From a virus: 23,414 nt of DNA. Numbering within the stretch: the stretch's first letter is position 1; each line of letters starts with the position of its first letter. Below, one piece after another: positions 1-6,824 of this stretch. The notes under the pieces were generated by a model that did no database searches, was not told where the DNA came from, and was given only the letters and a program-made list of their open reading frames with translations. The DNA lies in the IMG/VR virus record IMGVR_UViG_3300008999_000041, positions 1 through 23,414 of that record; one strand, 5' to 3'. Made by a program: the position numbers and the translations under genes.

Positions 1-2
1 AG

Positions 3-332
3 AACAAAGGTGGTAGCACCTATGTGTTTGACTTCGACCACTCGGAAGATAGTGGTAGAGACCTCATGAAGGCGATTCGCCCTCTGATCGAGGACAGGAA
101 CGAATCATACGAGGAGTATCTTCTCGACTGGTCTGTTGTAGACCGTGACCAGACTCCGTGGGAGGAGTGGGAGACACCATTCTTCATCACTCGTAACTTC
201 TATGGCAACTTTGTTGCTGAGAGGGAGTTGCCCTTCGGCACCGAGGGTGCTAAAGAGTCGTTCATCATGTTGCCGAAAGGTGATCGTGCAGGATACCACA
301 GATACCACAGAAAACTGAAGGAGGTTGCGTAA
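3..332 (+). CDS. Unknown protein, 5'-truncated by window edge
   Basis: The reading frame is open from the first bases of the window to the TAA at 330-332, so the gene probably begins upstream. The first possible internal start is GTG at 24, but a coding-like stretch (N-K-G-G-S-T-Y) precedes it. The visible 109 residues are soluble and acidic in the first two thirds, rich in Trp, Tyr and Asp, and end in a basic H-R-Y-H-R-K tail. I do not recognise a family. The stop codon overlaps the ATG of the next small gene (TAATG), so the two are probably translated together. Confidence is in a coding region, not in any function. Confidence 0.6.
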   Translation, partial: NKGGSTYVFDFDHSEDSGRDLMKAIRPLIEDRNESYEEYLLDWSVVDRDQTPWEEWETPFFITRNFYGNFVAERELPFGTEGAKESFIMLPKGDRAGYHRYHRKLKEVA

Positions 333-472
333 TGTCAGAACTGACAGAGTTTCTAGTTGTGTTTTTTGGATTGTTCTTTTGTTTTGCTGGAGCGATACGT
401 TTCTTGGCTGCAGTGGACGAGTTCAAAAAAAGACGTAAAGATTATAGTAACAAACTAAATAAAGGAGAGTAA
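332..472 (+). CDS. Small predicted membrane protein (46 aa)
   Basis: A 46-codon frame starts at the ATG overlapping the upstream stop (TAATG). Residues about 6-28 form one very hydrophobic helix (V-V-F-F-G-L-F-F-C-F-A-G-A-I), followed by a basic tail (F-K-K-R-R-K). This is the pattern of a single-pass inner-membrane peptide with a cytoplasmic positive C-terminus. It ends one base before the ATG of the next gene, and its last codons carry that gene's Shine-Dalgarno (AAAGGAGAG at 461-469). Function unknown. Tight coupling on both sides supports it as a real gene. Confidence 0.6.
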   Translation: MSELTEFLVVFFGLFFCFAGAIRFLAAVDEFKKRRKDYSNKLNKGE

Positions 473-473
473 C

Positions 474-668
474 ATGATGTATGAAGTAAGACTTGCAAAT
501 CAAGGTCGTGAGTGTCTAAAGTGGTATTCTTTTGAGACCGCAAAGGAAGCAGTTAAGTTCGTATTGAAACAGTTACACGAAGTTGGATTCACTGTAGATG
601 GTAAGACCTACGAACAGAAGTTCGAAGAAATCATCTGGGTCGGAAAGGGGAGAATAGTAGATGTATGA
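474..668 (+). CDS. Small conserved-looking phage protein (64 aa), unknown
   Basis: It starts at ATG 474, five bases after a strong Shine-Dalgarno (GGAGAG); a second ATG follows directly. The 64 residues look like a small alpha/beta protein: a beta-like start (Y-E-V-R-L), a long amphipathic helix (E-T-A-K-E-A-V-K-F-V-L-K-Q-L), then beta strands. There is no membrane segment and no known catalytic motif. Its end overlaps the start of the next gene by eight bases. I do not recognise the family. It belongs to a run of small genes of the kind that surrounds T4-like core modules. Confidence 0.65.
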   Translation: MMYEVRLANQGRECLKWYSFETAKEAVKFVLKQLHEVGFTVDGKTYEQKFEEIIWVGKGRIVDV

Positions 669-798
669 TTATCATAGATTAATCGCCAATGCGAATGATG
701 CATTGGCACGTTCACAAACCGAGTGGGCGAAAAACTACTGGGCGGGTGTCGTCAAACAACTCGCAGAAAAAATACGTGAACAGGAAACTGTACATTAA
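661..798 (+). CDS. Small helical protein (45 aa), unknown
   Basis: A 45-codon frame starts at ATG 661 inside the end of the previous gene. The peptide is Trp/Ala-rich and mostly helical (A-N-D-A-L-A-R-S-Q-T-E-W-A-K-N-Y-W), with no membrane segment. Similar short Trp-containing helical proteins occur in marine myoviruses, but I cannot name a function. Its TAA at 796-798 lies immediately before the 799-831 hairpin. Transcripts that read through this gene would therefore carry the hairpin into the leader of the tail gene downstream. Confidence 0.55.
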   Translation: MYDYHRLIANANDALARSQTEWAKNYWAGVVKQLAEKIREQETVH

Positions 799-831
799 AT
801 CTCTTATAAATAGAAGTATATTATAAGAGGT
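799..831 (+). promoter_or_regulatory. RNA hairpin hiding the ribosome site of the tail gene
   Basis: Bases 801-809 (CTCTTATAA) and 821-829 (TTATAAGAG) are a perfect inverted repeat. An A-U and a U-G pair extend it to 11 pairs (799-809 with 821-831) around an 11-base loop. The 3' arm contains the AGAGG Shine-Dalgarno (826-830) of the gene at 836. Any mRNA that enters from upstream can fold this hairpin and block translation. Confidence 0.65.
805..812 (+). promoter_or_regulatory. T4-type late promoter (TATAAATA)
   Basis: This is an exact match to the T4 late-promoter box recognised by gp55-RNA polymerase, 24 bases before the start of a structural gene. Transcription should begin near 818, inside the loop of the 799-831 hairpin. 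Late mRNA would then lack the 5' arm and leave the ribosome site free. gp55 itself is encoded at 4769-5380. Confidence 0.75.
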
Positions 832-835
832 CATT

Positions 836-1363
836 ATGCCAGTAGACAGTAAAGTTCAGATTTCTGATGCGGAAATCACAACCAATCTAAACTACTTACA
901 ACCCACAGGGTTTAAGGTAGTCATCGACAGGGCAAGGTATCCCAACTTGGAATACTTTGTCCAGTCTGTATCACATCCAGGCGCATCTGTCAATCCTGTA
1001 GAATTACCCATTCGAAGAATCACGTCAGTACCTTTGGCGGGTGACAAGATAACCTTCACCGAAGTATCATTCTCGATCATTTTAGACGAGAGTCTATCAT
1101 CCTATAAAGAGATGTACGATTGGTTGACTCGTATTGTCAATGATGGTCAAGTATCACAATCCGAGAGAATGACCAAGATACCAACATACTCTGACATCAC
1201 ACTACACGTTCTGTCTAGTCACAACAACACAACTCAAAAGATCAAGTATAAGGATTGTATGCCTATATCACTTGGTAACATTGAGTTCACCTCAACACAG
1301 GGAGATGTAACCTACGTGACGTTTGATGCCTCATTTAGGTTCTCACAGTTCGAGATAACTTAA
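836..1363 (+). CDS. Tail tube / baseplate protein of the gp19-gp54 fold
   Basis: This 175-residue protein matches the pattern of tail-tube-fold proteins of T4-like phages: an N-terminal 'P-T-G-F-K-V-V-I-D-R' strand, a central block 'F-S-I-I-L-D-E-S-L-S-S-Y-K-E-M-Y-D-W-L' (about residues 80-99), and a C-terminal 'M-P-I-S-L-G-N-I-E-F ... V-T-Y-V-T-F-D-A-S-F-R-F' (about 141-170). T4 gp54 has the equivalent elements (D-S-E-A-C-N-Y-R-A-M-Q-D-W and I-P-I-S-V-S-A-P-E-L). At 175 residues it is close to tail-tube gp19 (163) and much shorter than gp54 (about 320), so a tube or baseplate-tube role is likely but the exact T4 counterpart is not certain. A late promoter at 805-812 fits a virion gene. ATG 836 follows AGAGG by five bases. 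Confidence 0.7.
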   Translation: MPVDSKVQISDAEITTNLNYLQPTGFKVVIDRARYPNLEYFVQSVSHPGASVNPVELPIRRITSVPLAGDKITFTEVSFSIILDESLSSYKEMYDWLTRIVNDGQVSQSERMTKIPTYSDITLHVLSSHNNTTQKIKYKDCMPISLGNIEFTSTQGDVTYVTFDASFRFSQFEIT

Positions 1364-1396
1364 CACTATATACCTTTACATTATGGAGATTATATT

Positions 1397-1846
1397 ATGA
1401 TTGATTTGGAAAGCATTCTTGCGGAGTGGAAAGAAGACTCCGAAATTGCGAAACATCAATTGGACGAAACCTCAAGGGTGACACCCGCCCTTCACGCAAA
1501 GTACCTTGAGTACCTTTCATTGACAAAACTCCGTCTCAAACAGGCGGAGTTCAAACAGAAGGTTCTACTCAAAGACAAGTACCTCTATTACGAAGGCAAG
1601 ATGTCCCAAGATGACATTGAGTCTCGTGGGTGGGCGTATGACCCATACGAGGGTCTCAGTGCAACCACCAAGAACTTCAAGGAGTACTACTATGACTCCG
1701 ACAAAGAGATTCAAGACTCTGAGATGAAGATTCAGTATCTTAAAACAATTATAGATACACTTACAGAGATAGTCAACAATCTCAATTGGAGACATCAGAC
1801 TATCGGAAATATGATTAGATGGCGTTCGTTTGAAGCGGGACAATAA
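1397..1846 (+). CDS. uvsY: UvsY recombination mediator protein
   Basis: UvsY loads the UvsX recombinase on single-stranded DNA covered by gp32, the step that starts recombination-dependent replication in T4. The 149 residues align by eye with T4 UvsY (137 aa): N-terminal 'M-I-D-L-E-S-I-L-A-E-W-K-E-D' against M-R-L-E-D-L-Q-E-E-L-K-K-D, the middle 'L-K-D-K-Y-L-Y-Y-E-G-K' against L-K-A-R-L-D-Y-Y-S-G-R, and the C-terminal 'R-W-R-S-F-E-A-G-Q' against D-M-R-A-F-E-A-G-K. It is mostly helical and charged. The start ATG 1397 follows a TATGGAGAT ribosome site. It lies three bases upstream of uvsW, the same pairing as in T4, and far from its partner uvsX at the other end of the window. Confidence 0.93.
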   Translation: MIDLESILAEWKEDSEIAKHQLDETSRVTPALHAKYLEYLSLTKLRLKQAEFKQKVLLKDKYLYYEGKMSQDDIESRGWAYDPYEGLSATTKNFKEYYYDSDKEIQDSEMKIQYLKTIIDTLTEIVNNLNWRHQTIGNMIRWRSFEAGQ

Positions 1847-1849
1847 TTT

Positions 1850-3334
1850 GTGAGTTTACCTAACACTATACGTGTCGGTCTTAAAGACCATGCGATGATG
1901 ACAATTGATGCGGAAGCACACCAGATACCAGAGTTACGTGAGTACTTCTCGTTCTATGTGCCTGGCCATAAATTTATGCCCGCATTCAAATCACGTAAGT
2001 GGGACGGTAAGATAAAATTATTTAATCAGATTACTCGTGAACTCAATGTGGGTCTCTATGCACATCTGAAGAAGTTCTGTGCAGATAGAATGTATCCTAT
2101 TGAGTTGATCGACAATGACGAGTATGGTCATCCCGAAAATAAGAACCATGTCCAACATCAAAACCTTATTAAGTTCCAGAGTGAACTAGACCTACCCTTT
2201 CCTTTACGTGATTACCAGTATGATGCGGTAACCCACGGCATCAAAGAGAAACGTGCAATCCTATTGTCACCCACAGGTTCGGGTAAGTCATTTATTATCT
2301 ACAACCTAATGCGTTGGTATATGGAAAACTTTGGTGAGAAGATTCTCATTGTTGTTCCGACAACAAGTCTGGTAGAACAGATGCACAAGGATTTCGAGGA
2401 CTATGGATTTGACCCCGATCTATGTCACAAGATATATTCGGGTAAGGAGAAGGTGACCGACAAACAGATCATAATCTCTACATGGCAGTCTATCTACAAG
2501 TTCCCGAAAGAGTGGTTCGAACAGTTTGGTTGTGTGTTCGGTGATGAGGTACATCTATTCAAGGCGAAGTCTCTGTCTGGTATTATGAACAAGTGTTCCA
2601 ATGCTGCGTACAGGTTTGGTACGACTGGTACATTAGATGGTACAGAGACAAACAAACTTGTACTCGAAGGGTTGTTCGGGCCGACTAAACGAGTTACTGC
2701 GACACGTGATCTACAGGTACAGGGAACACTTGCACAACTAGACATATCTGTCCTGTTACTGCGTTATCATAATGACGTGTGTCATATGATGCAGGGTAAG
2801 ACATACCAAGAAGAGATGGATTATATCGTTACCCACGAGAAACGCAACAAGTTGATTACCAACCTTGCGTTAGACCAGAAAGGTAACACTCTGGTACTAT
2901 TCCAGTTCGTAGAGAAACATGGTAAGATTCTCTTTGATATGATGAGAGATAAAGCAGAGGAAGGTCGGAAGATATTCTATGTGTCTGGAGAAGTGGATGC
3001 AACTGACCGTGAACAGATACGTGGTATCGTGGAGAAACAAAAGAATGCGATTATTGTTGCTAGTTTGGGGACTTTCAGTACTGGTATTAATATTAGGAAT
3101 TTACATAATATAGTATTTGCATCCCCTAGTAAGAGTCAGGTTAAGGTACTACAGTCGATAGGGCGTGGATTGAGACAGTCTGACGATGGGTCTGTGGCGA
3201 AGTTATACGATATTGCGGACGATATGCATATTAAGTCACATAAGAACTTTACACTACGTCACAGTGCAGAAAGAATCAAGATATATACTAAAGAACAATT
3301 TCCCTATAAAATACATCAGATAAATATGAAATGA
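1850..3334 (+). CDS. uvsW: UvsW RNA-DNA / recombination helicase
   Basis: UvsW is a superfamily 2 helicase that unwinds R-loops, branched DNA and stalled forks, and shifts T4 from origin-dependent to recombination-dependent replication. The 494-residue protein has the UvsW N-terminal DNA-binding domain ('Y-F-S-F ... W-D-G-K-I-K-L-F', about residues 31-58), Walker A 'S-P-T-G-S-G-K-S' (about 140-147), motif Ia 'V-V-P-T-T-S-L-V-E-Q-M', a DEVH box (about 235) and motif VI 'Q-S-I-G-R-G-L-R-Q'. Length fits T4 UvsW (about 500). The start is GTG 1850, supported because the T4 N-terminal alignment begins there. Its ATGA end overlaps the next kinase gene. Confidence 0.94.
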   Translation: MSLPNTIRVGLKDHAMMTIDAEAHQIPELREYFSFYVPGHKFMPAFKSRKWDGKIKLFNQITRELNVGLYAHLKKFCADRMYPIELIDNDEYGHPENKNHVQHQNLIKFQSELDLPFPLRDYQYDAVTHGIKEKRAILLSPTGSGKSFIIYNLMRWYMENFGEKILIVVPTTSLVEQMHKDFEDYGFDPDLCHKIYSGKEKVTDKQIIISTWQSIYKFPKEWFEQFGCVFGDEVHLFKAKSLSGIMNKCSNAAYRFGTTGTLDGTETNKLVLEGLFGPTKRVTATRDLQVQGTLAQLDISVLLLRYHNDVCHMMQGKTYQEEMDYIVTHEKRNKLITNLALDQKGNTLVLFQFVEKHGKILFDMMRDKAEEGRKIFYVSGEVDATDREQIRGIVEKQKNAIIVASLGTFSTGINIRNLHNIVFASPSKSQVKVLQSIGRGLRQSDDGSVAKLYDIADDMHIKSHKNFTLRHSAERIKIYTKEQFPYKIHQINMK

Positions 3335-3765
3335 AGATATTAGTTTTTGGATTACCAGGCTCAGGAAAGTCAACCTTCGCAAGAGAGTTGGCATATCACT
3401 TTTTAGTTCCACACTACAATGCAGATACTTTTCGTGAGTATTATGATGACTGGGATTTCAGTGAAGGTGGAAGACTGCGACAGTTTCACCGAATGAACTC
3501 TAAAGACTGGGGTATCATAGATTTCGTATGTCCCTTCAACGACTATAGAGATAAGTTAGGTGCTGACTATATAATATGGATGGACACCATTAAAGAGGGA
3601 AGGTTCGAGGATACCAACAAGGTGTTCGACACCCCCACGAAGTATGATGTAAGAATCAAGAACTGGATTGATATAGACCAACTAAGAAATTCTTTCAAGG
3701 ATTATGACTCTGGGGTAAAGGGTTTAGAAGAGTACCTAAAAGAACTGGTAAGACTCAATCCATAA
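3331..3765 (+). CDS. Small P-loop kinase, adenylylsulfate-kinase-like
   Basis: The N-terminus has a perfect Walker A loop, G-L-P-G-S-G-K-S-T at residues 7-15, followed by 'N-A-D-T-F-R', as in the adenylylsulfate kinase / gluconate kinase-like group. At 144 residues it is shorter than typical APS kinases (about 180-200). The lid region is weak, so the true substrate could be another small molecule or a nucleic acid end. The start overlaps the uvsW stop in ATGA, implying coupled translation. Proteins of this kind are often labelled adenylylsulfate kinase in marine T4-like phages. I regard the kinase fold as clear and the substrate as unproven. Confidence 0.7.
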   Translation: MKILVFGLPGSGKSTFARELAYHFLVPHYNADTFREYYDDWDFSEGGRLRQFHRMNSKDWGIIDFVCPFNDYRDKLGADYIIWMDTIKEGRFEDTNKVFDTPTKYDVRIKNWIDIDQLRNSFKDYDSGVKGLEEYLKELVRLNP

Positions 3766-3770
3766 TCTAG

Positions 3771-3778
3771 TCTAAATA
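3771..3778 (+). promoter_or_regulatory. Possible late promoter (TCTAAATA)
   Basis: One mismatch from TATAAATA, in a 46-base gap just after the kinase gene and 34 bases before ATG 3812. The position is right for late transcription of the LSm-like gene and beyond. It rests on an eight-base match only. Confidence 0.35.
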
Positions 3779-3811
3779 CTAATACAAACTAACTGTTTAA
3801 TTGGACTTACT

Positions 3812-4282
3812 ATGAATCAATCTGGAGAAATAAAACAATTTAAGCTCGCCAATGGTGAAGAGATACTTTGTGAAGTTCTGCAATGGGAAGATGCAGATGA
3901 TATCGAGATTCTCGCACGTAAGGCGATGAGACTTGTGATGATGGAAAATCAAGAGGGTGTTAAGTACTATGCATTTCGCCCTTGGATGGTATACCAAGAG
4001 AATAATGACGATCTAATTATTATCAACACCACTCATATCGTTGGTATGGGATTTCCTACTAGAAGTTTGTTGATACAATATGATGAAGCGTGTGCTGATA
4101 TGGATGAGATGCATACTCAGAGAGAATTTGAATATGATCAGAAATATGGATTGTCCACAGAACAAAGATTAAATAAGGATGCCTCAGGAGATAAGATAGA
4201 TGATTACCTCCAAAGAATGGGGTTACATGATAGTGCGAGTAATAATGTGATTAATCTTTTTGATAAATCTAAGTTACATTAA
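3812..4282 (+). CDS. LSm/Hfq-like small-barrel phage protein, tentative
   Basis: The first ~75 residues look like an Sm-like small beta barrel: 'F-K-L-A-N-G-E-E-I-L-C-E-V' (Sm1-like strand-turn-strand with a central Gly-Glu-Glu), then 'A-M-R-L-V-M-M' and 'I-I-I-N-T-T-H-I-V-G-M-G' (Sm2-like). Comparable proteins with F-K-L-x-x-G-E-E are common in marine phages. The C-terminal half is acidic and probably disordered or helical, ending in 'N-V-I-N-L-F-D'. If the fold is right it may bind RNA, but no function is shown. It sits alone between the kinase and nucleotidyltransferase genes. The ribosome site is weak (TTGGAC). Confidence 0.5.
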   Translation: MNQSGEIKQFKLANGEEILCEVLQWEDADDIEILARKAMRLVMMENQEGVKYYAFRPWMVYQENNDDLIIINTTHIVGMGFPTRSLLIQYDEACADMDEMHTQREFEYDQKYGLSTEQRLNKDASGDKIDDYLQRMGLHDSASNNVINLFDKSKLH

Positions 4283-4353
4283 TATAGTATTTACCCCTCT
4301 GGGAACGTAAAGCTTATTATACAGTGAGCAACAACTTTTGTCAAGTGAGAAAT

Positions 4354-4782
4354 ATGAAAATTTATAATACAGGATTCACCTGTTCCACCTTCGACCTGTT
4401 TCATGCGGGTCATGTCGCAATGTTAAGAGAAGCAAAGGAAGTCTGTGATTACCTTATTGTGGGACTACAGACTGACCCTTCTATAGACAGACCAGAGAAG
4501 AACAAACCTCTTCAGTCTATTGCAGAAAGACACATTCAAGTTCAGGCCTGTAAGTATGTGGATGAGGTTATTCCGTATGAGTCAGAAGAAGACTTGTTGA
4601 AACTCATGCACCTAATCAACTTTGATGTCCGTATAATTGGTGAAGAGTATGAGAAAAAAGATTTCACTGGTAAGGATTATGCTCTTGCCAATTTCATTGA
4701 ATTGTATTATAATAAGAGACATCACAACCTTTCAAGTAGTAATTTGAGATATAAAATGGAAAATAATAATGACGGAAACTAA
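4354..4782 (+). CDS. Glycerol-3-phosphate cytidylyltransferase-like nucleotidyltransferase
   Basis: This is a HIGH-superfamily nucleotidyltransferase. The start 'M-K-I-Y-N-T-G-F-T-C-S-T-F-D-L-F-H-A-G-H' carries the H-A-G-H nucleotide-binding motif (residues 17-20), and the C-terminus has 'H-N-L-S-S-S-N-L-R', the equivalent of the I-S-S-T/S-x-x-R signature. At 142 residues it matches TagD-type cytidylyltransferases, which make CDP-glycerol or related CDP-polyols or sugars. ATG 4354 is chosen over GTG 4324 because the conserved strand begins there and the ten extra residues look non-coding. It overlaps gene 55 by 14 bases. With the glycosyltransferases and UDP-sugar genes, it hints at activated-sugar or polyol chemistry. 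Substrate is inferred. Confidence 0.8.
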   Translation: MKIYNTGFTCSTFDLFHAGHVAMLREAKEVCDYLIVGLQTDPSIDRPEKNKPLQSIAERHIQVQACKYVDEVIPYESEEDLLKLMHLINFDVRIIGEEYEKKDFTGKDYALANFIELYYNKRHHNLSSSNLRYKMENNNDGN

Positions 4783-5380
4783 AGCAAAAATTAAACCGAA
4801 AGACAAACCCCACTATGTGAACAATGCACAATTCTCACAAGCGGTGGTGGATTATGTTACCGACCTTAATGGTGCGAGAGAAGCAAAGGTTCCCCAACTA
4901 CCAGTAGTACCCGACTACATTGCAACTTGTTTCCTAAAGATTTGTGAGGGGTTATCCCACAAGTCTAACTTTGTTCGTTACACCTATCGTGAAGAGATGG
5001 TGATGGATGCGGTAGAGAACTGTCTCAAGGCAATTGAGAACTACAACCTAGAGGCGGCAACTCGTACTGGTAAACCAAACGCATTTGCCTACTTCACACA
5101 GATTTCTTGGTTTGCATTCCTTCGTAGGATTGAGAAGGAGAAGAAGCAACAAGACATCAAGATGCGTTATATGGAACAGTCTGGTGTTGAGGCATTCTTA
5201 GACAATCAATTGGGTGACCATAACTCAGCCGAGGCAGCACAGGCGGTTGTTGACCAACTTCGTTTGCGTATCGATGAAGTGAAAGGAAAGGACAACGAAT
5301 GGAAAGCGATTGTTAAGAAAGAACGTAAGAGGCGCACAGTTAAAGTAGATTCCGACTTGACCAACTTTATAACGGAATAG
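4769..5380 (+). CDS. gp55: Late-promoter sigma factor gp55
   Basis: gp55 is the minimal sigma factor that directs host RNA polymerase to TATAAATA late promoters, with the gp45 clamp as mobile enhancer. The 203-residue protein aligns with T4 gp55 (185 aa): 'Y-V-N-N-A-Q-F-S-Q-A-V-V-D-Y' against Y-V-N-N-K-E-L-L-Q-A-I-I-D-W, 'I-C-E-G-L-S' against I-A-E-G-L-S, 'E-E-M-V-M-D-A-V-E-N-C-L-K-A-I' against Q-E-M-I-A-D-G-I-E-A-S-I-K-G-L, and 'P-N-A-F-A-Y-F-T-Q-I-S-W-F-A-F-L-R-R-I-K/E-K-E' against [21 protein letters not shown]. Candidate target promoters lie in this window at 805, 6452 and 14051. Confidence 0.93.
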   Translation: MTETKAKIKPKDKPHYVNNAQFSQAVVDYVTDLNGAREAKVPQLPVVPDYIATCFLKICEGLSHKSNFVRYTYREEMVMDAVENCLKAIENYNLEAATRTGKPNAFAYFTQISWFAFLRRIEKEKKQQDIKMRYMEQSGVEAFLDNQLGDHNSAEAAQAVVDQLRLRIDEVKGKDNEWKAIVKKERKRRTVKVDSDLTNFITE

Positions 5381-5384
5381 TTAC

Positions 5385-6464
5385 ATGGTTAAGTTCTATG
5401 TGTTAGTCTCCAAGGACGTGAGACTAACCAAAAAACGATTACTCAGTCATTTCGATAACTGGGATAATTTTCATGTCATCATCAACACTCAAGACAAGGA
5501 CGAGGAAGAGTCTTTGGTTGAGTTGATCGAAGGGTATGGTATCGACTACACCGTGACAGAGTCGGACGGAACACCGGCAACAGGAAAGAACTCCCTGTTG
5601 AAAGTGTTTCTAGAGTCTGACAATGAGTATGCGGTTTGTATTGATGGTGACGATATTCTTACCCAACATGGGTATGAGTTCTATAGTGGATTGCCCTTCT
5701 ATGATGATCACCCACCCCCAGACCTTCTTTGTTTATACAGACAACAACACATCTATTGGACTGATGGTGATCGACTAGGGTCGGCACAATACCTACAGGA
5801 CAAGTCTTATAAGTCTTCGATTGCGTTCATGGACGAAGACGAGATGTATGAGATGTTGATCTACAGGTATAAAAAGTATGTCGGTAACATAGAACTCACC
5901 GAAGAAGAAATTAGAAACTATAGGGATATGGCGTTCAAACGATACCGACACAATCAGATCATGAATACATATAGCGAAAGATATGAGTACATGACACGAA
6001 TGGTTTGGTTCTCTCGCAAAGCAGCAGAGTTGACTAATTATAATAATAATATTGTCATAGGAGAGGATACTATACAGTTCTTCAAACATAAGAAGATTGC
6101 ACAAGAAGGTGGTCTGAGGATGTTTATCAAGAAAGATGGGAGAGGTGTGGAACCAACTTATATAACATATATGGGTAACCATAGTATTACTCGTGAGAAG
6201 GATAAAAACTTTTGGACGTATAAACCATACGAAACTTACGACATTTCCGATAACCAAAATCTGAATGATACTTTACCTCACAGTATAGAGTTCCGACAGA
6301 AGACCGCAAATGCTGGTGTTGACATATATGGATGGGAGTGGTTACCCAGTTTTGCGGAAGCGGTAGAAGAAGTTCGAGAGGAAGGAAATTTACCTAGTCC
6401 AGATTTTTCTTTACCCCAATGGAAAATTGGGTTGGTGAGAAGAAAAGAAGTTATAAATACTTGA
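5385..6464 (+). CDS. GT-A fold glycosyltransferase-like protein
   Basis: The N-terminal 100 residues look like a Rossmann-type GT-A nucleotide-sugar domain: beta start 'V-K-F-Y-V-L-V-S', a strand 'F-H-V-I-I-N-T-Q', and the metal-binding 'C-I-D-G-D-D-I-L' (D-G-D-D at 87-90), a typical D-x-D. The remaining ~260 residues are Tyr/Asp/Glu-rich with several W-Y segments and probably form the acceptor part. There is no signal peptide or membrane helix, so it would act in the cytoplasm on DNA, phage protein or a sugar precursor. It starts four bases after gene 55. Its TGA stop lies within the -35 box of the downstream promoter. Family and D-x-D are visible; donor and acceptor are unknown. Confidence 0.7.
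   Translation: MVKFYVLVSKDVRLTKKRLLSHFDNWDNFHVIINTQDKDEEESLVELIEGYGIDYTVTESDGTPATGKNSLLKVFLESDNEYAVCIDGDDILTQHGYEFYSGLPFYDDHPPPDLLCLYRQQHIYWTDGDRLGSAQYLQDKSYKSSIAFMDEDEMYEMLIYRYKKYVGNIELTEEEIRNYRDMAFKRYRHNQIMNTYSERYEYMTRMVWFSRKAAELTNYNNNIVIGEDTIQFFKHKKIAQEGGLRMFIKKDGRGVEPTYITYMGNHSITREKDKNFWTYKPYETYDISDNQNLNDTLPHSIEFRQKTANAGVDIYGWEWLPSFAEAVEEVREEGNLPSPDFSLPQWKIGLVRRKEVINT
6452..6459 (+). promoter_or_regulatory. T4-type late promoter (TATAAATA)
   Basis: An exact late-promoter box at the 3' end of the glycosyltransferase gene. Transcription would begin near 6465, about 20 bases before the small gene at 6485/6488, which has a strong GGAGG site at 6476-6480. It lies two bases before a sigma-70-type promoter (6461-6489), so the region carries early and late start signals side by side. 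Confidence 0.6.
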
Positions 6465-6489
6465 CATTAACTGTTGGAGGTGGTATGAT
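6461..6489 (+). promoter_or_regulatory. Sigma-70-type phage promoter ahead of gene 47
   Basis: TTGACA (6461-6466), 17-bp spacer, TATGAT (6484-6489) with an extended -10 TGG. The upstream gene's TGA stop (6462-6464) is inside the -35. Predicted start is about 6496, past the ATG of the small gene at 6485/6488. This promoter would therefore serve the 6609 gene, gp47 and downstream genes rather than that small gene. Confidence 0.6.
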
Positions 6490-6634
6490 GGACAAAGTAA
6501 ATCAAAGAAAGACCGAACTAAAGAAACTTCGTAGGAAAGCGATCAAGTTGCAGAATGCAAGTGCTGGTCGTTTACCTATGACAGAAGCAATGAAGATGGT
6601 GAGAAATTATGATGGAGAACAATCCAAGTCTTGA
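6488..6634 (+). CDS. Small basic protein (48-49 aa), unknown
   Basis: The peptide begins at ATG 6485 or 6488. GGAGG at 6476-6480 is seven bases from the second ATG, so 6488 is preferred. Upstream in-frame codons (from 6419) overlap the glycosyltransferase and are not used. The product is highly basic at its start (K-K-L-R-R-K-A-I-K-L-Q) and probably one helix, then a short tail. It could bind nucleic acid, but no family is recognised. It has an exact late promoter 26-33 bases upstream, which suggests late expression, unlike the replication genes after it. It overlaps the next gene by 26 bases. Confidence 0.6.
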   Translation: MDKVNQRKTELKKLRRKAIKLQNASAGRLPMTEAMKMVRNYDGEQSKS

Positions 6635-6824
6635 TAAACCTTACATACAATTGATATGTCATCCGTATGAACACAGTTCTTCTGTGAACACACGTGTTAC
6701 TATTGATGTGATGCAGAAAGACATATCACGTGATGAAATGGTTGAGGTGTTACAGGATTTTATGAAATCAATGGGATATAATTTCGGTGAGAAAGAATCC
6801 CTTTGTATTGAGGCATATGATTAA
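6609..6824 (+). CDS. Small protein upstream of gp47 (71 aa), unknown
   Basis: It starts at a double ATG (6609/6612) inside the end of the previous gene and stops directly before the ATG of gene 47 (TAA-ATG with no gap). The sequence 'P-Y-I-Q-L-I-C-H-P-Y-E-H' then 'V-N-T-R-V-T-I-D-V-M' suggests beta strands, followed by a helix with 'D-E-M-V-E-V-L-Q-D-F-M-K-S-M-G-Y'. That looks like a compact alpha/beta fold. I do not recognise a known family. The zero-base junction with gene 47 implies co-translation and perhaps a role near the gp46/47 nuclease, but this is inference from position only. Confidence 0.65.
   Translation: MMENNPSLDKPYIQLICHPYEHSSSVNTRVTIDVMQKDISRDEMVEVLQDFMKSMGYNFGEKESLCIEAYD

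Noticed and set aside
5793-6257. Minus-strand frame (154 codons) opposite the glycosyltransferase
   Set aside because: Low-information Ile/Phe/His-rich product, no ribosome site, and no other minus-strand gene in the window.
6419-6484. Longer start for the small gene ending at 6634
   Set aside because: It overlaps the glycosyltransferase and both promoters. A strong GGAGG precedes the later ATGs.
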